Positions 56,808-64,000 of a stretch of 64,000 bases of DNA are shown piece by piece (position 1 is the stretch's first letter; every line of letters starts with the position of its first letter). The translations under genes and the position numbers were made by a program. The stretch is from Porogramme epimiltina (Eukaryota > Basidiomycota > Agaricomycetes > Polyporales > Polyporaceae), in NCBI GenBank assembly GCA_900155495.1, contig FTLJ01000442.1, forward strand, positions 105,677-169,676. Direction: 5' to 3'. Below the pieces are notes generated by a model, which was given only the letters and a program-made list of their open reading frames with translations, searched no databases and was not told where the DNA came from.

Positions 56808-59006
56808 ATGAACGTACTCGTATACTCAGGAGCGGAGACTTCCTCGGCCTCTCTCCACAACACAATCATCTCACTCAAGACAATACTGTCTTCAAACTAT
56901 GCTGTTCAAACAGTCACACCTCAAGCACTTTCCGACCACCCATGGGCGGCCACTTGCGCGCTGCTCGCGGTCCCCTCCCTCTCACAGGGTAGCGGCGCCT
57001 CGACAGGCGGCCCGATGGGGGCGTCGGCGACGAAGGGAATCCTGAACTACCTCTCTCGCGGGGGCGCTCTGCTCTCCATAGGAACTGGCGTGCGCATGGC
57101 CCCGCCTCGACCCCGCTCGGTGCTCCCGCTATCCGACCAAATCGGCGGGCTCTCGCTGTCGTCATCGTTCGGAGGAGGTGCTGTGACGCCTGGGAGCAAG
57201 ATCACACTGGAAGACGAAAGCAGCGGCCTCACGTTTACACTCGTCCCAACCACCGTGCACACTGCGAGCAAAAGCGACGTGCAGCTCACGGCGGATGAAA
57301 CATCTATCGCAGGAATCGGGTCCTCCGGAGAAATCGACGTCTCCAGCGTTCCCGATCTCGAAAAATATGGTGCCAACGTGCTCGCGCGTCAAACTTCTCC
57401 TGAGGCCTCCGTCGTAGGGGTCAAGGCGCGAATGGGACGGGGAACAGCTGTATTTTGGTCCGCCCAACTCGACACGCCCATCCCGGATGACGCAGCAGCA
57501 GACGCACGCCGCCTCGCCGCCCTTAGTGCGACCCTTACCGCGCTGGGCCTCAACCTCCCCGCGGCCGCCGCCCCATCCACTCTCCCGCGTCCGCTCCCGC
57601 AGGTCCTCACCGCGGCGCCCTGGCGCACGGGTGTCGTTGAGCGCATCCTATCCTCCCTCGAAATCCCCACAGCCCTCGGCGACAATGAAAAGGGGCACGA
57701 GCTCGCGGACAGCAACGATACCTTCCTCTTCCACGCGTCTGAGCACGCTGATCGCGTCTTCGCCGACGCCCGTGCATGGGCCGCGACGAGTGGGGACGAC
57801 CCCGCGACGTGGAGCCCCAAGCATGTCGTCGCATACGGGGGCGACGCGCGCGCTCCCGTGGCGCTCACTCCGCAGTTCGACCTTGGGGCGTACTACGATG
57901 CGCTCAAGGCGGAGCGGGAGGCGTGTGGATGCCGAAAAGTCGACGCGGAGGGGTGGGCGGCGGGTGAAGCTGTTCTGTACGGAGAGGTCGTGACGAGCAC
58001 ACAGACGATGCTGGACAAGTGCGCTTTCTATCTTCCCTTTCACCCTCGCTATGCCGCTGACCCGCCCTTCTACAGAAACCGCCGCCTGCTCCAATCCCTC
58101 CCCACCCCGCTCCTCTCGCTCGCCTCCGCACAGCTCACCGGACGCGGGCGCGGCGCGAATGTGTGGCTCTCCCCGCCGGGCTGCCTCATGTTCTCGCTCC
58201 TCCTGCGCGCGCCCGCGGCGCAGGTCCCCGCGTCCAAGATCGTGTTCGTGCAGTACCTCGCCGCGCTCGCGCTCGCGGACGCGTGCCGCGCCGAGGGCGT
58301 GCTCGGCCCGCGCGCGGGTGCCGCGGTGCGCATCAAGTGGCCGAACGACATCTACGCGGTCATGCCTGACGGCGAGCGCCGCAAGATCGGGGGCATCCTC
58401 GTCAACACGAGCTACGGCGCGAACGGCTCCGACATCGTCGTCGGTGCGTCTCTCCCTCTTAGAGGTCTTACACCCCCTCCTGGATACTGACTTACTCGCT
58501 TCGAACGACGCAGGATGCGGCCTAAACGTGCTCAACGCGCCGCCAATCACATCGCTCGCGCAGCTCCTGCCTACATCCGGCGCCGGGACCGACTCACTGC
58601 CCCCGACGATGGAGCGCACCCTGGCGGCAACGATGGCGCGCTTCGCGACGCTCTGGGATGAGTTCCTCGCTGCGCGCGGCTCCTTCGCGCCCTTCATGGA
58701 CCGCTATCTCGAGCTCTGGCTCCACTCGTACGCCCCTTCCTCCGCCTGCGCCTTATGAGGTCCTGTGCGCTAACACGCACCCTCTCCCGCCCCACCTGCA
58801 GCGACCAGCCCGTGACGCTGACGACGCTGACGCCTCCACGGCGTGTGCGCATCGTCGGCATCACGCTCGAGTACGGCCTCCTCCGCACGGTGGCAGAGCC
58901 CGCGCCCGGCTCGGGGCGCGTCGCCGCAGGCCCTGAGTACATCGACCTCCAGCCGGACGGAAACAGCTTCGACCTCATGGCCGGGCTCATCAAGACCAAG
59001 ACGTAG
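56808..59006 (+). CDS. BPL1: biotin-protein ligase
   Basis: It attaches biotin to acetyl-CoA carboxylase, pyruvate carboxylase and related enzymes via biotinyl-AMP. The start MNVLVYSGAETSSASLHNTI (56808) opens the glutamine-amidotransferase-like N-terminal domain of eukaryotic BPLs (VPSLSQGSGASTGGPMG, YLSRGGALLSIGTGVRM, GRGTAVFWSAQLDTPIPDD). The catalytic domain has VLYGEVVTSTQTMLDK, the biotinyl-AMP loop GRGRGANVWLSPPGCLMFSL, RIKWPNDIYAVMPDGERRKI, GGILVNTSYGANGSDIVVG joined to CGLNVLNAPPITSLAQLLP, and the C-terminal cap (VRIVGITLEYGLLRTV, YIDLQPDGNSFDLMAGLIKT). Introns at about 58019-58074, 58445-58513 and 58729-58800 are GT-AG; the first is in frame and would read through. Complete. Confidence 0.92.
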
Positions 59007-59403
59007 CGAGCCGCGCCGACGGTGGATCCTGGCGGGATCGTACCGGGTGCAGAGACGGGGCTGAAGGCCCGAGAGAAGGGAGCTTCGTACAAGCAAGAAG
59101 TGCTAGAGTCGCTGACAGGCAAAGGTGTACGAGTGCGCACATGAACGCGCGAAGAATGTCTGGTAGCAGCGAACGTCGATATAACTATATATACACAGCG
59201 GCCGTGGCAGAGACATGCGCAAAACACCCATGAATCAGCCGGACCAGGAGTGAGTGGTGCGGGATGCAAGAAGATCGCGGCGCGGGGCGCACGGACAAGC
59301 AGCAATAACACATACATGTAACAATACAAGCCCCAAGTTCATCCTTATGTACTCCGCCCCTCTCCACTTCTCCACGCGCAGCCCTCTATGGCTCCAGAAC
59401 GCG
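59007..59403. other. 3' flanks between convergent genes
   Basis: Between the stops of the biotin ligase (plus) and FAD synthase (minus) genes; no gene is seen. Confidence 0.5.
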
Positions 59404-61092
59404 TCACGCCCCTGCTACGACCGGCCTTCCAGCAGGCGGGGGCGCGACCCCGCTCGCCCTCCCCGCGCGCTCGAGTGCACCGTCCGCGAGCTCGTACGCC
59501 GGCCTGAACCGCGGCTCGCACGTACACGCCGCCACTGCAGGCGGCGTCGGCTCGCCCGTGCACGTTTCTGCCGGGTTGCGGTGGAGCACCTCCAGCCCGT
59601 GGGCGTCGCCCGCACCCGCGCCGTTGAGCACCGTCGGCGGCGGCGCAGGCGTGGCGGGGCGCGACGGCAGCGCGTGGCACTGCCAGCCAGGCTCGGCGAG
59701 GTCGACGAGCGTCGCGCGGTGCGGGAGCGGTTCCGGCGGGGGCGCGGGCGTCGGTTCGCCCGTGCACATCGCGCCCGGGGACGCGCCGTTGAGGACGATG
59801 AAGTTCTCCGGGAGAGGCTCGATCGGGCTCGTCGTGGACGGGGAGGCCGCGCTCGCGCTCGCCCCCGCCGGTGCTGAGATGCCGTTGAGTTTAAGCGGGC
59901 GAGCGGTGCCGTTGACTTGGGAGGGGGCCTGAACGTTGCCGCAGGTGCAGGAAGAGTGTTCGCGGAGAGCCGGATTGGGGAAGGTGTTGTATGTTGAGCC
60001 GAGGGAAGTGTAGCTGGAAAGGAGGTTCTTAGCGGCAGCGATGATTACGAGGCCGAGTAGAACGCACCCTTCGTCATATAGACTGCAATACGGTACGTTA
60101 AACCGCTTCAGATACGCCCATACGTCCGAATAAGACCAGTTAATGATTGGGTTCACCCGTACGAAGCGGGGCCACCCGGGGTCGGTGGGGTTGCGATAAC
60201 CTAGCTTCCCTAACCGGAGATTAGCATCGATACCAATAAGGCATGCATGGAAGGATGACGAGAAACGCGGGAGAATATGCACTAATGCACACGTTCGTAC
60301 CCCGCAGACGAACGACCCCGTAACCACTGCAACCGTGTTACGGCACTCCTTCGACTCCCGACAAGGTGGATCTACGCTGATTCTCCTAACTCGTCCTGAC
60401 GGGCGTGTTCCCCGTGGCGAGTACACGAGAGCCATGAACAAGCATATAACTCACCTCCGTGAGGGTCACCTCTCCTTGTCCCGATTAGAATGGCCTCTAT
60501 CTGCGGGAAGCGATTCTTGTACAGCTCCAGCGCGAGCCGCATTCCCTCCCCTCCCTTCACATGCTTCGGTCGCTCCGCGACAGGAGCCGCCTGCGCGCCC
60601 GGTGTTGGAACGGATTCCACGGAGAAGCTAGGGTCGGCAGGTGGTGGGCAGTGGAAGAGGTCGAGTCTGTAGACCGCGGCAGCGTCGTCGACGAAGCTCT
60701 CGAGCTCGGGAAATGGGGAGGGCACAGGAATGTACACGGAGGAGAGGGGTTTCGATCCGGGTTGAGAGGACGCACGTCGACCAAGACTTGCAGAAACGAG
60801 GTGGAGGAGGACAGTACCTGTGCATGATCCATAACGTTGAAATAGGGAACGGGAGAACAGGAGACTCACAATCCTTGCCCCCGTTGAAGCTTAGTGATAT
60901 GTGATCCTGTCTGGGAATAGTACACCGTCGGAAGGAGTATTGCAGTAAGCATTGTAGGACTCACCCCCATGACTCAAACGCCTCATCTATGACGTCCAAA
61001 GCCTCCTTCACGGGTCCTGCCAGGGGGTCGCCAGAGGCAGCTAATGTATAGACCTCTTGAGCGATGGTAGAGAAGTCGGCCTTCTGGGTCAT
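59404..61092 (-). CDS. FAD1: FAD synthase (FMN adenylyltransferase)
   Basis: It makes FAD from FMN and ATP in the cytosol; it belongs to the PAPS-reductase-like adenylyltransferases. The start [20 protein letters not shown] (61092) leads to [14 protein letters not shown]. The next short exon carries the ATP-binding SFNGGKDC (about 60875), continuing [12 protein letters not shown]. Then [40 protein letters not shown] with RGDPHGG, and, past an intron of about 170 nt, [20 protein letters not shown] with [20 protein letters not shown] and [18 protein letters not shown]: the conserved FAD1 core. A C-terminal extension of roughly 180 residues, rich in Pro, Ala and Cys, follows (two copies of CTGEPTP; end GRPVVAGA). 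RRGDP replaces the more usual RRTDP. The core is complete; the tail is unusual. Confidence 0.88.
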
Positions 61093-64000
61093 TTTGTTAC
61101 TGGGAATAAATCGACTAGCGAAGATTCAAAGAGTGAGGGAGAATTGGGGCCTTCCAGCAAGCCGCTGAGTGCACAATAATGGAGAGGAATCGAAGTAGAG
61201 GAGGCTAGTACACGCGCGGGATAGCTTCCCCGAGACTGAGGCGAAGATATCAGAAACGCTTCTCACGCGGTGTATGTGAGAGCGAGTGTTACGTACCTCG
61301 CGCTCAGATAACAACGCTAGGCTAAGCTCCGGCTCTTCAGAGATATGGCTCAAATGCACGAAGGAGGCAGAGCGTCGTAGATCCGGAGGGACAGAGAGAG
61401 GAGGTCAAGGCTGAGAGAGTCTGGTAAGCGATGCGTTCATCGGGCGCTTACGAACCCGTGCCGATGGGGTGCGTGGCCCGATCACAGTCATCACGTAGGT
61501 CACGCGGCACGTGAGCGCGTCTGAGTCAGCGCGTCACGCTCATGCAGCGACGCGCCCTGAGACCAGAAGGCGCGTTGCTCCTTCTTGCTGACCTTCCACC
61601 ACAACGATGACACAGCCTACTTGACTTCTCTTCTCATCCGCAGAATATACAAATTAATAAACTCTATGCGCGTTGTACAAGCACAAGCACTCTCACCAGC
61701 ACGTGCCCTTGTATGATTTTTCAAACTCCTTCTGTACCCGGTCATATCAGCCGGACAAATTCACGGCAGCTCGCCGTCCGTTGGCCGGAGATCGTAGGCA
61801 GGTTGTTTTTGTGGGTTCTTCTCCGCACTCTAGCGATATTAAGAGACCGTATGTTTCGAAACCATGGACGCGAGAGACAACGGGGGCAACCGCAAGCCCG
61901 CTGACATGTCACGCTCTAGGCGATCTCACCGGAGAAAAGTCCTGGCACACACATCCTCCATAGGCTCCCATAATACAGCTGCAGCGTGCGTTTCACAGTA
62001 ATGAGAAGACATTTCCGTGCGGACGAAGATAAAGCGGCGAGGGGTGAAGGGTCAAACGATCCTCCGCAATTGCCAACCATCCTCTCTGCATGTCCTGGGC
62101 CGAAACTTCACGGGTCTAGAGGCGCCTCCAGCTATTTATTCTACCTGCCGGTAGCTTCTTCCCGTTCTCAGACTACCACCGTCTCCTGCTAGCTCGACGG
62201 ATTGCCGTTCAAACCCAGCCCTCAATCACCGCGGACAAACAGGCGACCCAGGCTACTGAACCCGATGTATGGAAGCAGGTCCACAGTAGCCATCTATTGT
62301 GGTACGTCTATGCCTAGCATGGATAGCCCGAACTCATCGGTCTGTAGGCACTGAAGTGATTGGCCGAGAATGAAACCAGTGGATTTAAAGCGCATCCAGG
62401 TAAATGCTGCGAGTGAACCCAAACACGTCTTCATCTGTCAAGTCTTGACCCCGGGTCCTGCAACCAATCGAGGACGACTGGCGTATCCCTCGTGGATGTA
62501 CAATTTTTCCAGGCACAGGGATCGCGCTCCCATTCATTGACGAGGTACTCATAGCACAGCGGTGAGCGAGTGTCAGCGTTACACGTTGGCCCTCATGCTT
62601 CTCTAATGGATTGGATGATCTTGGTGCATACATAGTTGGGACGCGTCAATCACGTGGGCGTGTCATATCTAGACCACGAATGTGCAAGTCCTTCACATTG
62701 AGCGACCATTTCAGGCCTCCAGATGCCATGGTCACAGGCTCGGCATTTCTTGTGGTACGCGACCAGATCTCCACTTAAGTGCAATGTACTCACGCTGACA
62801 ACCCACGTCATTTAGGTAAGACCTACGTCTTTATTACGGCCCTTGCTGCGGTCTGTCGAATGTTCTCCCGTGAGTATCTTCCTGGACAATACTCTCCCAA
62901 TGAAAACCCCCAATGGGGTTCCCGACTGAACGGTAATGCTTCCGCGCCGTTTGCACTGTAGCGCTCGCTTATGGAAGAGAACGAGCAGAGTGCTGTCATC
63001 GAGCCACTCTTCGAATCTCGATGCCAGTGGCTTGACAAACATGAGCCCTCCCCGTTACGCGGGTCAGACCGGGGGTGAAGATCAGGTTAGTGATCGCAGC
63101 TACACGCATTCTTAAGATGCGTATATACTGATTCCGAGGACATGTGCAGCTTTCGCCAAGCTCGTGTTCTTTCCAACCCTGTTCAGGGTAACGAGACATT
63201 GTCTCGTACCTCAACTTTCACTAGATAACGGAACAGTGCCGATGCCGACGAAGAGATTCGGCCATTGAAGTGCTGGTCGCATTTGTAGATGCTTTCAACC
63301 AAGCTCAATCTAAATATCACATATACTTCGTACCTCAAAATGGGTGCAGTACTCGCTTAATGTGCCACAGAAGCCCAGAACCAGGTCTGACAAAGCCTCC
63401 GCGGGGCCTCTGTCTCATTCAAATCGTCGTACGTCGAGCGCGCACGCCGTATTGAGGTCCGCGCAGAGCGACACAGCTGATTGCGCGAGCCGACTGTGCA
63501 AATACGTTCCCTACGCATTCCGGCGCCCGGACCCAGGCCCCTCCCCCGCTCTCGGAGACAGCACTCCAATCAAACTCTGCCTCGTTCGGATTCGAGGCCC
63601 CAAGCCCAAGGCACAACCCCACATACGCTCGGTAGCCGTGTCCGCATTCGCGCCCGCACAGGAGCCTGCGATCTGAGCCTATCCGATTACCCCGACCACG
63701 CTCGCCCACGCCCACGCAGCATTGATAGACTCGCCCTGGGCTCGGGAAACCCCCTCTCTGCGGGGTCCCGCGCAGAAGCCCTCGGACTCGGAGGGCGCGC
63801 ACCAGGTGCGCGCCCTGCACGCGCGCCCGATCGCTGCTTCCTCGTCGGGACGGTCCGATGCCGCGCGCGCGTTCTCACCGCAATAGTGCCGAGCCCTCCA
63901 CCCCCACCCCACCCCACCCCTCCGCGCCCCTCCATCAGCCTCGCGCGGCGCAGCGCAGCGCAACGTGCCGCAACGCCTGCCAGGCGGTCTCACCCACGGC
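61093..64000. other. 2.9 kb without a supported gene
   Basis: The first few hundred bases are the 5' flank of FAD1. Reading frames such as 62385-62633(-), 62812-63042(-) and 63419-63993(-) were inspected. None has a domain, signal peptide or splice-linked neighbour that I can defend. The last 350 bases become very GC-rich and could belong to a gene beginning outside the window. Confidence 0.4.

Noticed and set aside
57648..58697. 349-residue minus-strand frame
   Set aside because: It is antisense to the conserved catalytic exons of biotin-protein ligase; it arises from high third-position GC.
62385..62633. 82-residue minus-strand frame with an inner start MSTSSMNGSAIPVPG
   Set aside because: The composition is plausible, but there is no domain, no promoter signal and no splice-linked second exon, so it is not reported as a gene.

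Overview
The window is nuclear DNA of a filamentous basidiomycete, most likely an Agaricomycete. Genes are broken by many short (about 50-70 nt) GT-AG introns, cytochrome P450 families are expanded, and basidiomycete-typical proteins are present (a DUF6533 seven-helix membrane protein, a priA-like cysteine-rich secreted protein). No rRNA, convincing tRNA, CRISPR array or intact transposon was seen. Gene models were assembled by eye from exon-sized reading frames, GT/AG signals and family knowledge, so exon edges are approximate unless stated.

Layout. (1) 0-16.4 kb: a P450 array. Four genes of one family (here 'type A': microsomal, FGYGRR-[IL]CPGR heme loop) lie at 242-2558(+), 3895-5984(+), 8246-10341(+) and 10509-12685(-). 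A decayed, 5'-truncated type A copy lies at about 6130-7180(-). One gene of a second family ('type B': AGHE[TS]TST I-helix, [11 protein letters not shown] heme loop) lies at 13986-16349(-). The 3.0-11.6 kb stretch is a tandem duplication of about 4.3 kb. (2) 17.9-24.2 kb: secreted and surface proteins: a priA-like cysteine-rich protein, a secreted M28 aminopeptidase and a DUF6533 membrane protein. (3) 26.9-39 kb: housekeeping genes: UDP-glucose dehydrogenase, serine palmitoyltransferase subunit 2 (LCB2), a UBA/UIM protein with a USP-like fold that has lost its cysteine box, and the tRNA dihydrouridine synthase DUS3. (4) 39.5-47.8 kb: a second P450 array on the minus strand: one type A and two type B genes. 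(5) 48.9-61.1 kb: dense housekeeping genes: a tricalbin-like ER contact-site protein, RNA polymerase III subunit RPC34 with an unusual charged insertion, a promethin-like membrane protein, biotin-protein ligase and FAD synthase. (6) 61.1-64 kb: no gene that I can support.

How it fits together. Eight P450s of only two families, in two arrays about 23 kb apart, look like local duplication. They could serve secondary metabolism or detoxification, but no terpene synthase, polyketide synthase, NRPS or other scaffold-making enzyme is in the window. Calling it a biosynthetic cluster would therefore be speculation. The observations most worth following up are the tandem duplication with its truncated pseudogene, microexons and GC-AG introns in the P450s, the cysteine-less USP-like protein, the roughly 170-residue Arg/Lys/Ser/Asp insertion in RPC34, and the EF-hand-like loop in the tricalbin-like protein.
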